Shown one piece after another: positions 33,424-45,395 of a stretch of 64,000 nucleotides of DNA. The DNA lies in contig OY743172.1 in the NCBI GenBank assembly GCA_963555705.1, positions 24,923,446 to 24,987,445 of the forward strand, in the 5' to 3' direction. This DNA comes from Ligustrum vulgare. Lineage: Eukaryota > Streptophyta > Magnoliopsida > Lamiales > Oleaceae. Made by a program: the position numbers and the translations under genes. The notes below the pieces were generated by a model that worked only from the letters and a program-made list of their open reading frames with translations, was not told where the DNA came from and made no database searches. Positions within the stretch are counted from its first letter, which is position 1. The number at the start of each line of letters is the position of its first letter.

Positions 33424-36078
33424 TTGGGAGCTGTAACACATACGAAATATATTTGCATGAAGTTCCCCACGGAGCATGGCGTTGCAACTGTAAGGGGAAG
33501 CCAAACTGAATCGCGGGCCTGTTACACAAATGCGATCCGAAAATTTCAAGATCGAAGCTTGAACATGATCAGTGACGTAGCCATGGCCGAGGCTGCTCCA
33601 GACCCTGAAAGATTGGATGAAGGGCCTTTTGGAAATAAGGATGTTACGATGACAATGGAAGAGGATTTAGCCGATCTAGACCCAAGAATGGCAGGTGACA
33701 ATTGTCCCACCCCGGCCGAAAGGTTAGAATGCTTCGGTGTAGACCCACTTGATCCAATCAAAGAATTGCAGATCAGACTGGACTCACCGACCGAATACAA
33801 GAGTCAATTGAAGTGCTTCTTACTTCAAAACCTTGATGTATTCGCGTGGAAGCATGGTGACATGGTTGGAATCGATCCTAAAGAGGCCTGCCACAGACTC
33901 CAGCTGGATCCCCGAAGTCCTGGGCATAGGCAAAAGAGAAGGCCCATGAGTTCTGACAAGTATGAGGCCTTGAAAGACAAGGTCACAAAGCTATTTAAAA
34001 ACGGCTTCATTAGAGAGTCCTACTATCTGAAGTGGGTATCAAATCCTGTTTTGGTACCAAAACACAATGGGAAACTGAGGGTGTGTATTGATTTTTCCAA
34101 CTTGAACCAGGCATGTCCCAAAGACAGCTTTCCACTGCCTCGGATCGATCAGTTGGTAGACTCCATGGAAGGACATGAGCTGCTAAGCTTCATGGATGCC
34201 TACTCCGGGTACAATCAAATCCCCATGTGCGAATCGGACGAGGAGCATACTTCATTTATTACAGATAGAAGACTATATTGCTACAGAGCTATGCCATTTG
34301 GCTTGAAAAATGCGAGAGCTACCTATCAGAGGCTGGTAAACTGCATGTTTTCGGAACAATTAGGAAACACCATGGAGGTATATGTTGATGACGTGCTGGT
34401 CAAAAGCATGGTCGCCGCGGATCATATCCTCCATTTGTCAGAGACCTTTGATGTTTTGAGGAAATATCGAATGAAACTCAACCCTGCGAAGTATGCTTTT
34501 GGGGTAGCATCTGGAAAATTCCTTGGATTCATGGTGAATAAGAGGGGAATCGAAGCTAATCCCGAAAAAATTGATGCTTTGTTAAACATGCAATCGCCTC
34601 GAAATCCAAAAGAAGTGCAAAGCTTAACGGGGAGACTTGCGGCCTTGAATCGATTCGTGTCAAAATCCACTGACAAATGCTTGCCATTTTTTAAGGTCCT
34701 AAAGAGGGGAAAGCGATTCCAATGGACACCGGAATGTGAACAGGCTTTTACCGACCTGAAAGTATCTTTGGGACGGCCCCCATTGCTATCCAAGCCAAAG
34801 GCTGGCGAGCCTCTCTACCTGTATTTGGATGTATCCAAAAAGGCTGTTAGCTCGGTGTTGGTCAGAGAGGAGGATGGGAATCAGTTCCCGGTATATTATG
34901 TGAGCAAAGCCATGCTGGATGCAGAGACACGCTACCCAGATATGGAGAAACTTGCTCTCTCGTTAATCACAGCCTCTCGCAAACTTCGTCCCTACTTTCA
35001 GGCACACTCCATACGCGTGCTCACCAACTTTTCCATGAGACAAGTGTTGGAAAAACTAGACGTATCTGGGAGGTTATTGAAATGGGTGATAGAAATCAGC
35101 CAGTTCGACCTACAGTATGAGCCTTGGACCACTGTGAAAGGTCAAGTGTTGGCGGACTTCGTAGTCGAATTCACACATCCACCGGAGGTCGAGATGGTTG
35201 ATAGCTCAGATGACAGCCAGAAGTGGAAATTGTTCGTTGATGGGTCCTCGGCTGAGGGACGATCCGGTGCGGGAATATTGTTAATAAGCCTGGAGGGGTT
35301 TAAACTACACAGTGCGATCCGCTTTGAATTCGAAGCCTCAAACAATGTTGCTGAGTACGAGGTGTTATTAGCTGGGCTAAGACTTGCAAAAGCTTTGAAG
35401 ATTAAGTCTGTAGTGGCGAATAGCGATTCGCAGCTCGTTGTGAGTCAATTCAATGGACAATTTTCTGCCAAAGAACCTTCTATGGTCTCTTACTTGAAGA
35501 AAGTAAGAGATTTGGCTGTGCACTTCGGAAAAATGGAGTTACAGCACATCCCCAGAACAGAAGATTCCAACACCGATGCTTTGTCCAAACTAGCAAGCAG
35601 CAGTGATTCAGAGTTACATAATCTAATCCCAGTTGAGTGCATGTTGGCTTCTTCTATTGAAACAGGACGGAAGATTTTGACAGTAGAAGAAGAGGGATCC
35701 TGGATGAATCCCCTGATCGCCTATTTGAAGCATCAGACAGTGCCAAACGAGCCAGAGGCAGCTCGTAAATTGAAAAAATACGCTGCGAATTTCGTACTCT
35801 TGGATGACCTACTTTATAAACGGAGTTACACCTCCCCCTTACTGAGATGTGTGGGGCCAGAGGAAGGACGGTATGTAATGAGAGAAATCCATGAAGGCAT
35901 ATGTGGCAACCATGCCGGGGCGTTATCTCTAGCTCGGAAAGCCCTTAAACAGGGATATTTTTGGCCTATTATGCGAAAGGACTCCCATGACTTCGTGCTC
36001 AAGTGCGATAAATGTCAAAGACACGCAACCATACCACATCAGCCGCATCACAAGCTAACTGTGGTCTGTGGTGACTAG
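33424..36078 (+). CDS. Tat polyprotein: reverse transcriptase, RNase H, archaeal-type RNase H, integrase zinc region
   Basis: This open frame of 884 codons is unbroken. Residues about 155-420 are the reverse transcriptase (FIRESYYLKWVSNPVLV, MDAYSGYNQIPM, MPFGLKNA, catalytic YVDDVLVKS). Residues 420-575 are the connection and first RNase H (YLYLDVSKKAVSSVL, ADFVVEF). Residues 600-730 form a second RNase H (LFVDGSSAEGRSGAG, ASNNVAEYEVLLAGL, ANSDSQLVVSQFNGQ), the extra archaeal-type domain of Tat elements. The end has an HxxxH...CxxC zinc region (HEGICGNHAG, CDKCQ). A frame shift near 36065 cuts it from the integrase core. It would make DNA from the element's RNA. Confidence 0.9.
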   Translation: MGAVTHTKYICMKFPTEHGVATVRGSQTESRACYTNAIRKFQDRSLNMISDVAMAEAAPDPERLDEGPFGNKDVTMTMEEDLADLDPRMAGDNCPTPAERLECFGVDPLDPIKELQIRLDSPTEYKSQLKCFLLQNLDVFAWKHGDMVGIDPKEACHRLQLDPRSPGHRQKRRPMSSDKYEALKDKVTKLFKNGFIRESYYLKWVSNPVLVPKHNGKLRVCIDFSNLNQACPKDSFPLPRIDQLVDSMEGHELLSFMDAYSGYNQIPMCESDEEHTSFITDRRLYCYRAMPFGLKNARATYQRLVNCMFSEQLGNTMEVYVDDVLVKSMVAADHILHLSETFDVLRKYRMKLNPAKYAFGVASGKFLGFMVNKRGIEANPEKIDALLNMQSPRNPKEVQSLTGRLAALNRFVSKSTDKCLPFFKVLKRGKRFQWTPECEQAFTDLKVSLGRPPLLSKPKAGEPLYLYLDVSKKAVSSVLVREEDGNQFPVYYVSKAMLDAETRYPDMEKLALSLITASRKLRPYFQAHSIRVLTNFSMRQVLEKLDVSGRLLKWVIEISQFDLQYEPWTTVKGQVLADFVVEFTHPPEVEMVDSSDDSQKWKLFVDGSSAEGRSGAGILLISLEGFKLHSAIRFEFEASNNVAEYEVLLAGLRLAKALKIKSVVANSDSQLVVSQFNGQFSAKEPSMVSYLKKVRDLAVHFGKMELQHIPRTEDSNTDALSKLASSSDSELHNLIPVECMLASSIETGRKILTVEEEGSWMNPLIAYLKHQTVPNEPEAARKLKKYAANFVLLDDLLYKRSYTSPLLRCVGPEEGRYVMREIHEGICGNHAGALSLARKALKQGYFWPIMRKDSHDFVLKCDKCQRHATIPHQPHHKLTVVCGD

Positions 36079-36943
36079 CCCTTGGCCTTTTGCAAAGTGG
36101 GGGGTTGATATTATTGGACCTATGCCTAGGGGTGCTGGTAACAATTGCTTTGTGATAGTGGCAATTGATTACTTCACCAAGTGCGTCGAAGCGGGACCTT
36201 TGATGAGGATCACCGAGGCCAACACCACCAAGTTCATTTGGAAGAATATCATATGCCGGTTCGGGATACCACACTCGCTGGTTAGTGACAATGCGAAACA
36301 GTTCAAAAACAGAAGCATCGATGAGTTATGCGACGATTTGGAAATTAAGAAACTGTTTTCATCTCCACATCACCCACAGGCCAACGGACAGGTCGAAGCT
36401 GTGAACAAGACTATAAAAAATACCCTGAAAAGGAAGTTGGAATCCAAAAAGGGTGCATGGGTAGATGAACTCCCACAAGTGCTATGGGCGCTTCGAACCA
36501 CTTCGCACACCGCTACTGGTAAAACACCTTTCTCATTGGCATATGGAGCCGAGGCGGTATGTCCCGTTGAAATTGGGATCCCTTCGCTTCGATAAATTCA
36601 TTACGAAGAAGTTAGGAACGAAGAAGCGCAAAGGGCCGGTTTAGATTTCCTCATGGAAAAACGGAGTGATTCCCAAGTGGTGATGGCCAGGTACCAGGAA
36701 AAGATGGCTTGATACTACAACAAAAGAGTGAAAATTCGACCCTTTAATATTGGGGACTTGGTCATCAAAAAGGTTCTTCCTTCAACACAGGAACCAAGAG
36801 TAGGGACTTTAGGTCCTAACTGGGAAGGCCCTTACAAAGTCTTTTCCGAAGTGGTACCCAGAACGTACATGATTGAGGACCTATCTGGAGTATCTCTATG
36901 TAATCCTTGGAACACAGACCACCTTCGTCATTATTTTCAATAA
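36068..36943 (+). pseudogene. Tat integrase core and C-terminus
   Basis: Frame 36068-36595 carries the D,D,E triad: Asp in WGVDIIGP, Asp in LVSDNAKQF and Glu in GQVEAVNK. The spacing is normal. A TAA at about 36593 and a TGA at about 36711 interrupt the C-terminal part, which resumes at 36728-36943 with LGPNWEGPYKV and ends near HLRHYFQ. It would insert the DNA copy into the genome. Confidence 0.85.
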
Positions 36944-37948
36944 ACCAAATTCCTCATCTATGATTGCAACATTATCATGTGATTTCATAAAATCACGGGT
37001 GAGCTACGTTGAAGATTATGCCAATTTCTAAATTAGATAAACATAATGGATAAACGCAAGTTCCAATATTATTTTGGTCATAACACCATACGTCCACGCT
37101 ATGCATGAAAATTGTTAATAACAAGGGACTCTTATAAAGCCCACACAGCGATCACTGCGTAAGAATTGAGTGTGTTGGCACCATAAAAAGGGGTTCATAC
37201 AAATTCGCTTACATAGGTCCTACAGAGTGTGATTTAAGAAATGTTCAAATGATTGTCAAAATCAGATCTAACTGGTAAACATGAATGCCTCGAGCCACTC
37301 AGATCTGAGGGACTGTACTCATTCACCATGCAATACGTTTGAAAAGACATTTGTGTTTGGAAGCATTCAAATTTAACCAAATGTTGTCATATAAACCAAA
37401 ACTCTTGGTCAGAATCAGATCTAGTCAGTGAACATGGGTGCATTAAGCTAGTTCATACATGCAGAGCGCTTTCTTTTACGAAGGGTTAAACGTGTCCGCA
37501 AAGTGTTTAATACTTTCATACATACATTCAGGCAAAGCGTTTGCAAGACACATGTGTACTAAGTACTGCGTATAGATTGAGAGTGATCACGCCATCCACA
37601 GGAGTTCATACAAATTTATAAACGCAGTCGTTACAGAGTATAAGGTAAAATGGCTCAAAAGCTGGTCAAAATCAGATCTAACCAGCAAACGTGGATGCGT
37701 TAAGCTAGGAAGATCTGAGGGACTAGAGGGCACATATTATCATACAATTCAAGAACGTTTTACATCATCATATAAGACATTTACAATTACAAGGCATCCG
37801 CACTTGGAAACACTCATGCTTAAACAGTTTGAAACATTGCTGCCAAAATACAGGGCAAAATATGAATAAGTCATTTCATTCATAAAATTAAGGCATTTAA
37901 AAACTGAATGAATGTTACATTTACAATATTAGGTTCCGGGGCACTTAC
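36944..37948 (+). repeat. Tat non-coding region with repeated polypurine-like blocks
   Basis: Three diverged repeats, about 37258-37315, 37410-37470 and 37670-37735, share ATCAGATCTA, a gap, then an AAACATGGATGC-like block. The first and third end in AGATCTGAGGGACT, close to the tract just before the 3' LTR (GATTTGAGGGACTAG). A 26-base A run follows at 37949-37974. No sense gene is seen. Confidence 0.6.
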
Positions 37949-38021
37949 AAAAAAAAAAAAAAAAAAAAAAAAAACAAACAACAAAACAAAAACCCAACAA
38001 TAAGGTAAATACAGGAGGGGA

Positions 38022-40792
38022 TTATTGCGGAGGGACATCTTCTGAAAAGCCTTTTCCAGATGCATCCAGTGGATCCTCATGAGCATCTTGAGGCTCGGGG
38101 TACAAGGCTTCAATGGAGGACATGTCCAAAGTTGGAAAAGCTTCCTTCACGTCCCCCAAAGCCATCCTAGCCCCTAAGTTCCCAAAGACCCTCTGCATAG
38201 CCTCGTACTCTGGGGTCTCTTCAAAAGTGTCTTTGAAGTTCTGGACAGCCTCAGACACTCTGGTAATTAAAGCATTCTCCACCCGTTTCGTGACAGTCTG
38301 CTCCAGAACCTCAGTGATCCTCGTTTGCATATGCCTCTCCAAAGAGGCAAGGTCCTCCTCCGCCTTTGCCTTAGCCTCCAGCTCCCTCCCCAATTTTTCA
38401 TTAGCTGCTACCACCTCAGCTTCCAGCCTGGACTTTGCTGCATTAGCGGTAGTCAGAGCCTCAGATGTGATGGACTGTGCACGGTTGGAATCATCTAATT
38501 TTTTACACAGAACCGCCAAGTCTGATTCAGAGGACCGGAGGTCATGCTTCAGTTTATCATTGTCCTCCTGGAGGCGCTTTGCATTAGCCCTCTCTTCTGA
38601 GGAAGACTTCCGGGCTATGGCCAGCTGGGTTTTTAAATCATTAATCTCCTTTAGCATGTTGTCTGCATGCCGGAGAGCAGTTTTAGCATTTTTCTTGTCC
38701 CGCTGCGCCTCGTCCACGGACGATTCCACCTCGTCAATGAGGGTCAGCGCCCTGGCATTCATGGCCTTAGCGGCGAGCAGCTTCCGGGACGGATTGGCAC
38801 TAGAAGAGAAGGCGGACCAGCCCTCCGTCCAAAATTGCTCAATTATAAATGCGGCCCGGACTAGAGGAGAACTGGGGGAGTCAAACAGTGAAGGGCTGAA
38901 AGTGACATCTCTGGGGAGAATGCTGATTTTAATATGCTTGAGCTCTTCTGCCCCCTCCGGTGTCACTTCATAGGCCAAGCCTGGAATGGGCACAGACGGC
39001 TCGTCCTCCAAGTCCTCAATCATCGGCGACGGAGGTGGACTCCTTGCCCTTACCCCTTTTTAGCCTCTTCAAGGGAGCGGGATCCTCCTCGGATACGTGC
39101 TCAGACATGTCCTCGGATAGGGAGGATGGTGCAGAAACATCCTTAGCCTCCCTCTCCCTCTTAGAGCCCCCTCTGTCAAACCTTTTCCCTTTCCCCTTTG
39201 GAAGGACTCCTTTAGGAGCAGCCTCCTTTTCTGTGCTAGGCTACTGGGGGGCCCACAGGCAGCAGAGTGGGCGGTGGCAGTAGGGCTGGAAGAGGGCCCT
39301 GAAGTTGGGTTGTAGACGCCTCGGACACTTCCTTTACCACCCCAACTTGCAGGTTGGCCAGGACCGTTTTCTGCCTTCTCTCAATTTCGCTGCCGTGGTT
39401 CAGGGCAGGAGGGATTTTCTTAGCCATGAGACCCTTTAAGGAGATCTTCGAAAATTCCTTGGAACCTAGCAAGAAAGAGGAAAATGAGGCTACGAACAGA
39501 AAAAGCATACAATGAAACAGTAATAGGAAAACGAACTTACTCATGGCTCGCATAAGACCGTGTTTAACAAATAGCTTGTTTTGCTGAATGACCCCTTGGA
39601 AAGTGCTCTTGTAAGCAAACGAACACCTCACTGCCGCTAGGTCTGCGTTGGGGAGGAGGCGAGCAAAAGTGTCCCCTGCCATAAACCGATGACATGTTAG
39701 TAAGCAACCAAGAAAAGTGAATGGAAATTAAATGAGCAAAAGACGCGTGACACTTAAAGACTCTAAAACAAGTACAAGACTCACTAGGTAGGAAAAGAGT
39801 TCGGGGAACTGTAATTTCTGGACTAGGGTCCACAGGAGAACTCTGCCACTCCCCAGCAACCCAGAACCACTGGTTCCTCCAGTTCTTTATTAAGGTGGGG
39901 TGACCGGTGATAACAGGAGGATAAGAGCCCTTGGGAGACAAGTAATACCAATCCTTGACGTCCGACCTCACGTCTCTCTCCCTTCTAACTGATTTCTTCA
40001 AAGTATAGAGAGTGTGAATGATGTGCATTGAGATGGGATGATCAAGGTTGACCTTTTGCCACACCAACCAAGTGCCCACATCCAGTGTCCAAAAATTGGG
40101 GGCCAGCTGGTAGGGGCACAGGTTATAGCTCCTAAGCAACGCCCTGAAGAAGGGGTGCAGGGGAAGCCTCATCCCGCAAGAAAGGGCATCGTAGCATATG
40201 GCCGCTTGACCTGGAGGAGGGCTGCAAGGTCGGCAGGAAGGTGTAGGGTGCACCAATTGGACCCCTTCTGGCAGCCTGAATTTTTCCGAAGCCCCGGCCA
40301 AATCAACCCTTCAGATTTCAGTAGCAATCTCACTGCTCTCCCATGACTGGGTTTGGATCAGGATCAACGTGGTAGCCCGAAACTTTGTTAACCTGGTCAA
40401 CCCAATCCTCTACTTGGGCGATTTCCTCTGCAGTCAAACCCAAATCTTCCCTATGTGCCCTAAACGGGGCCCTAACGATTAAGCCGAGGTCCTGGTGACC
40501 TGAAGAAGAGCCTACCGCCTCTTCTCTTCCCAAATCACCGTCTCGTTTGCCTCGAAGCTCTCTCAAAGATGCTTCCTCTTCGGGTGATAGATGAGCCATG
40601 TAGTTCTGGTATTTTTCTTCTTCGCTGTCAGAATCACTCAAATAAATTATGCCACTTGTTTTCCTATTTCTCCTCTTAATTTGCTCCTTAAAGAAGCGGG
40701 AACTAAAAACCGTAAAGAGATGGGGGCAGAAACCTCTGACGGGAACCGCCATTGCTAACATTTCTTGTGAACTCGTTCCCCCAACTCTTTCC
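38022..40792 (-). CDS. Antisense spliced gene of the Tat element: gypsy-type putative transposase domain plus coiled coil
   Basis: Reading leftward, an acidic/Ser-rich N-terminus (from about 40792; motif IIYLSDSDSEEE) is followed by a domain at 40300-39785 with GMRLPLHPFFRALLRSYNL, YQLAPNFW and NWRNQWFWVAGEW. This fits the plant gypsy-type putative transposase domain (Transposase_28). Two introns with good borders follow: 39784-39676 (GTGAGT...GGCAG) and 39540-39466 (GTAAGT...GCTAG, 75 bp). A basic stretch (KRLKRGKGK) comes next. A 333-residue frame (39023-38022) has a long heptad-rich coiled coil and an acidic end. Frame breaks near 40340 and 39030 and a stop near 40312 suggest recent decay. 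Its role is unknown. Confidence 0.7.
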
Positions 40793-41145
40793 ATTTTTTT
40801 TCTTTTGTTTTTCAAGACGGGTCAGACTCATCAAAAAGAAAAAAAGAAAACGCGGAATAAAATTCTCAAACCCACAGTGAGAAACTAAAAATAGAAAAGT
40901 TTTGCACATGCAAAGGAAAAGAAATTTACCTTCGAAAACTGGATGTTCGAGGTTGTGCACTCGAAAGGAAAAACACGCCAAGGGAAAATTTTGGGTAGTG
41001 GAGACAATTTTCCGGGTGAAGAATCCTAAAGAAACGCTGGGAGACTTGCAAGAAGAAGGAAGAATGCTGCTATCTCTTTTGAAACAAGGAACTACTACGA
41101 AGATTCTGAGAAACGGGTAAAGGAGAAATACAGGAATGAAGGAGG

Positions 41146-41154
41146 CTTTATAAA
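41146..41154 (-). promoter_or_regulatory. TATA-like box upstream of the antisense gene
   Basis: On the minus strand CTTTATAAAG follows a CCAAT-type ATTGG by about five bases and lies some 350 bases upstream of the likely start codon. A pyrimidine-rich leader and a possible leader intron donor (CGAAGGTAAAT near 40930) lie between them. Confidence 0.45.
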
Positions 41155-41635
41155 GAACCCAATAGTCCTAAATCCTTGGTCTTTAAGCCTCATGATTAAT
41201 TTGACAACCCGCGTCTCTTGGGGGGAGGGTTAATTACAGCGCCAGCTGCAGAGAGAAAGAGAGAAACCCTTCAGCTGCCAAAGTGTTTACCACGCGCAGT
41301 GACGTTTCCTCCTCCATACTCTTCATTGTTCTTGGAAACAGATACCAGCAGCCCCTTTGTATTAAATGCGCCGCCTAAGAAACGCGCTAGTGCAATCCCA
41401 GCCTCATTTAGGAGGGAAAAGTCGAAGTAGAAGGTCGGCTATAATATGGATCCGAACCTCACATAAGGAATGCCATTATTGACCCCCTAAAAAGTTGCTG
41501 CGCTACATAGCGGCTCCTAGTTAGAGGATGGAGAAGCAATTGCGAGATGTTGGGTGTAGCAGGCGATGGAACTGGGTCAAAAGTTACTGCTGCGAAATCA
41601 TGGCAAATTCGATCCGCCCATGAATGACCACACCG

Positions 41636-41650
41636 GATTTGAGGGACTAG
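41636..41650 (+). other. Polypurine tract of the Tat element
   Basis: GATTTGAGGGACTAG directly precedes the 3' LTR. Confidence 0.6.
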
Positions 41651-42336
41651 TGTTGAGATCGCACCTAAAATATGGCACATTGGGCCGCCAGTGAGGGCCC
41701 AACAAGGGTCCATTGGACTTTAGCCCACGATCAAAGTTTTAGATACCGCCCTGAACTAATGACCGAGATGGAAAGGAACAGGAACCCCTGCGGCCGAACT
41801 GATTTGTGTCTAGCAGAGACACTTTACGCTTAGCCGAGGTGTTCACGGTAGCACCTCGGATGTAAGGATGAGACAAGGCATGAAGTCAGAGATGTGACAC
41901 TGCATTTACCAAGATGTGACAGACGCCCATCCCCTACAAAATGTAGCAATGATTACAGTCAAAAAGCAAGGTTGTCACCTCCAAGAGTTAGGGTGAAGAC
42001 AAGTGTAAAGTATGCCACGTGTCATGATCCGAGACAACGAGTTCTTCTATAAATACGGCACTCCTCCCGCATGGTAAAGGGTTAGTAATTTCATACTCTT
42101 AACTAAATATATATTTCTCTCACTCCCTTTTATCTCTTTTACACATTTATATCTCCCGCACCCAACATATATTCGCCTAAAATGAGTACTGACTTTGGCA
42201 TCGGAGTGCAAACAAGAGCCACCTTGGCCTCCTTTGCAAACTGATTGATTGTCACAGTGCGCAGGAGATCCATGTGTTCAAGAGGGATGAGCTGAGACGT
42301 GTTGGTCCAAGGTCCAACCGGATTTTGTGGTCAACA
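41651..42336 (+). repeat. 3' LTR of the Tat element
   Basis: It is 686 bp, the same length as the 5' LTR, and is followed by AGTTC, the target duplication. Confidence 0.95.
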
Positions 42337-42786
42337 AGTTCTATTAAAATTCAGAAAATACAAGTTCTTTCAAAATCACCATAGTCCATTTATCAAGATA
42401 TTTTTTAAAATATAACAACAAGAATTCCCACGTAATTTTTTTTTTGTAATGTTGATATTGAATTAAACAAAACTTTATTTTAGGCTTAATTCCAAGTTAG
42501 GATAATTTAAAAAAAAAAAAAAATTCATTTTAAGCTTAATTCCAAGTTAGGATAATTCTTTAAAAAAAAAAAAAATCTCAAAATGCGTTTTTCGTGTTTT
42601 GAACATTTTTTGTTGAACTACACTTAAAACGTCCAAAATGAGGTTTTGGGCGTTTTGCGTTTTATGTACAATTCCCCCCCCCCCTTCCCCCAAAATACGT
42701 TTTTGGAAATGGTAAGAACGTGTTTTTAGTGTTTTCGAAAATAAAAACAGAAAATGACCTCAAAAAGTAAAGAGAACATGACCTAA

Positions 42787-43464
42787 TTTGCAACAAACAA
42801 TTTTTTTTTTTTTTTTTCATTTTAAGTTATTTTTTCATTTTGACCTTCATTTCTGCTAAATGAGACTAATACTTCTAATAAACAATACATTGGAGATGTA
42901 TAATGTAAAAAATCAAATGTTGTGGGCTAAATCTGCAATTAATCAGAATTGTTTTAGCCGTATTTCAACGACACAAAAGGACGAGCATTATTGTACTAGT
43001 AGCGATGATGATAGATTGGTTGGTTGGTTACAACAATTTATCTAAAAAAATTCCATCAATCATTGATGAGAACCTATGTACCATTTAATAAATCAATAAT
43101 TCTACGTAGATATTTTTTGTACACATTTTAAATGACATTATGACATATTACACATTTATTAATTTGTTAAAATAATTATTCCACCACTTATTTTTTCACT
43201 ACCCAATGAATGTGTGACATATCACAATGTCACTTAAAAATGTTCCTAAAAAATGTACCCCTAAAATTACTCTTAATAAATACCGAAGTTACACGTACCT
43301 ATATTTTACCAACAATTGACCTCATTAAAAAGAAAAGTCGTTGGGAAAAACAAGTGGGTCGTCTAAAGTGTGTGCAAATTTTAGGATCATAGTAGAAAAT
43401 TGATATCCAGGCATGACTGCCAATCTACCGAAGAAAGCATGAATATGTTGCGTGCACTCCACCA
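42787..43464. other. Intergenic sequence upstream of the FAR gene
   Basis: AT-rich, with a T run near 42800 and no supported gene. It probably contains the distal FAR promoter. Confidence 0.5.
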
Positions 43465-43471
43465 TTTATAT
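43465..43471 (+). promoter_or_regulatory. Possible TATA box of the FAR gene
   Basis: TTTATAT lies about 105 bases before the start codon, in a suitable position. Other AT-rich matches nearby keep this uncertain. Confidence 0.4.
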
Positions 43472-43572
43472 CATTTTTTGGCTCCGAATTCCACCACTAT
43501 ATTTGAGCTTAGTTCTGTATGTGATTTGCAGCTCTCCTAATTCTTACACTAGCGTTCTCTCCCTCTACACCA

Positions 43573-45352
43573 ATGGAGTTTGGCAGCATTCTGCAGTTCT
43601 TAGAGAACAGGTCAATTCTTGTCACTGGTGCCACTGGCTTTCTGGCAAAGAGTGCGTACTCTCACCATCTCTCACGAGCACGAGCACGAGCACAAATAGT
43701 AAAAATGCAGCCCCTGGGCATAGCTCAAGGTTCATGTGGTGAAATGTGAGAGTGAGAAAATCCAGTTTCGATTCCTGAAAAATGGAAAAAGGCCATTGAC
43801 AAGCGTAGTTAAAGAGCAAACACTCAATTCTATACCATTTGAGGCACATCCTGCAGGGGCAGAGCTAGGGAGTGGCCACCTAGGCCATTGCCCCCTCATT
43901 TTTGGAAAAATTCTTCAAAAATCCATTACCATTAAATTTATTTTTTTTTTATTAAAGGTGGTCAAACTCAATTTGTTGGACTGGCTCCGCATACTGCAAT
44001 TTAAATCTTTACCAAGGCCCAGGCAAAGTAGACGAGGACTGTTGGGGTTGCAGAATCAACCTTTACAAATAGTAAAAATGCATGAATATTTAGTTATTTA
44101 CACATTATTATGGCAAGAAGTACTCTCTCTCAAGACACATAGTACGTTTTCTGCTGAAAACAGTACGGTAATTTTTGAGTTGGTCATTATTAATGATATC
44201 AATTTGGTATGCAGTTTTTACTGAGAAGATTCTTAGGGTTCAGCCAAATGTGAAGAAACTCTATCTTCTATTAAGAGCTACAGATTCAAAGTCAGCCATT
44301 CTACGTTTCAACACTGAGGTAACCACACAGTGTACTGAAACAAGGTGTATGCATGTTACCGTACCCATTTCAAAACTTTAAATTTTTTTTTTTCAAAATT
44401 CATTCTAAACAACGCATTCTAACCAATAAAATAATATACCAATAAACCAAAAAGAATTTACTACTTTTTAATTCCACACATTCCCTAAAAATTTACTATT
44501 ACAAATCACATTATATATAATTCGAAATAATGGGTCTCAAACAGGAAGTAGTTTAAGACATTGTTTGATCCTTATTTTCTAAAATTTATTTTTCATCACA
44601 TCTTGTCAATAAAATAATTTCACAGGTAAACCTAAAATCTTCTGAACCTATTTGTAATCACAAGTTCTCAAAAAACGCCCCTGTTTGGTTGAGATTAAAA
44701 TGAGATTTTTAGTAAATTTTTATAGAAGTTGATGAAATGTGTGGTTAAAAATTGTGAGTCCCACAAAAATATGCGGTTGATATTAATTGTTGACTTTGAC
44801 TTAGATTAAAATCTAAATTATAATCCACAAGTTTTCACAAATTCTATTATTAAAAAAAAAAAAAAAAAAAAAAAAATCTCTACCAAAAAGGCCCAGTGTT
44901 AAAAAAAATAAATGCCAAATGTTCAGAATTTGGACAAATTTATTTTTTAATAATAGTGTAACACACCGTTTTTTGTGAATTGTATTCAGTTTTTCCAAAA
45001 GTCTCACACATGCATAAGAGAATTGAATCCAAAACAGTTACCTGCTTTAACACAAATTTTTGCATTCTTCCAAGGATGAATAATTTGAGAAATTAATTTA
45101 GATTAATAATCCCACTACTTTGACTTCTTTTAGGTGATATCAAAGGACTTATTCAGAGTTCTTAAAGAAAAATGGGGTGGAAATCTAAATTCCCTAATTT
45201 CACAAAAAGTAACTGTTGTGGCTGGTGACATTACTTGTGATAACTTGGGAATTAAAGATTCCTATTTGTTGGAGGATATGTTGAAAGAAATAGACATTGT
45301 TGTTAATTTAGCTGCAACAACCAATTTTGATGAAAGGTATGTGCTACCAATA

Positions 45353-45395
<43 letters not shown>

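Larger units (their letters stand above)
29815..42336 (+). mobile_element. Full-length Ty3/gypsy Tat-type retrotransposon with an antisense gene
   Basis: Identical-length 686-bp LTRs (29815-30500, 41651-42336) start TGTTGAGATC and end TGGTCAACA. The target duplication is AGTTC (29810-29814 and 42337-42341). Sense order is primer site, tandem leader repeats, gag, protease, reverse transcriptase, RNase H, second RNase H and integrase. A ~4.7-kb region between integrase and the 3' LTR carries a gene on the other strand. The LTRs differ at roughly 28 positions by hand count, about 4 percent. Several stops in gag-pol make this copy non-autonomous. Confidence 0.95.
29476..42783. mobile_element. Harbinger-type MITE, interrupted by the Tat element
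   Basis: The two parts, 29476-29814 and 42342-42783, are colinear with the uninterrupted copy at 50307-51164. Ends are TGTGACGTTCTGTTTG and AAGAGAACATGACC, imperfect inverted repeats. TAA flanks both sides (29473-29475 and 42784-42786), the three-base duplication of PIF/Harbinger elements. The interior is rich in inverted AAAACG/CGTTTT motifs and has no transposase. A run of C lies near 42674. Confidence 0.75.

Noticed and set aside
38113..38973. A 286-codon + strand open frame in the Tat element
   Set aside because: It is the complement of the coiled-coil frame on the minus strand. The minus frame has heptads and acidic/basic composition; the plus one is Ser/Leu-rich and has no family features.
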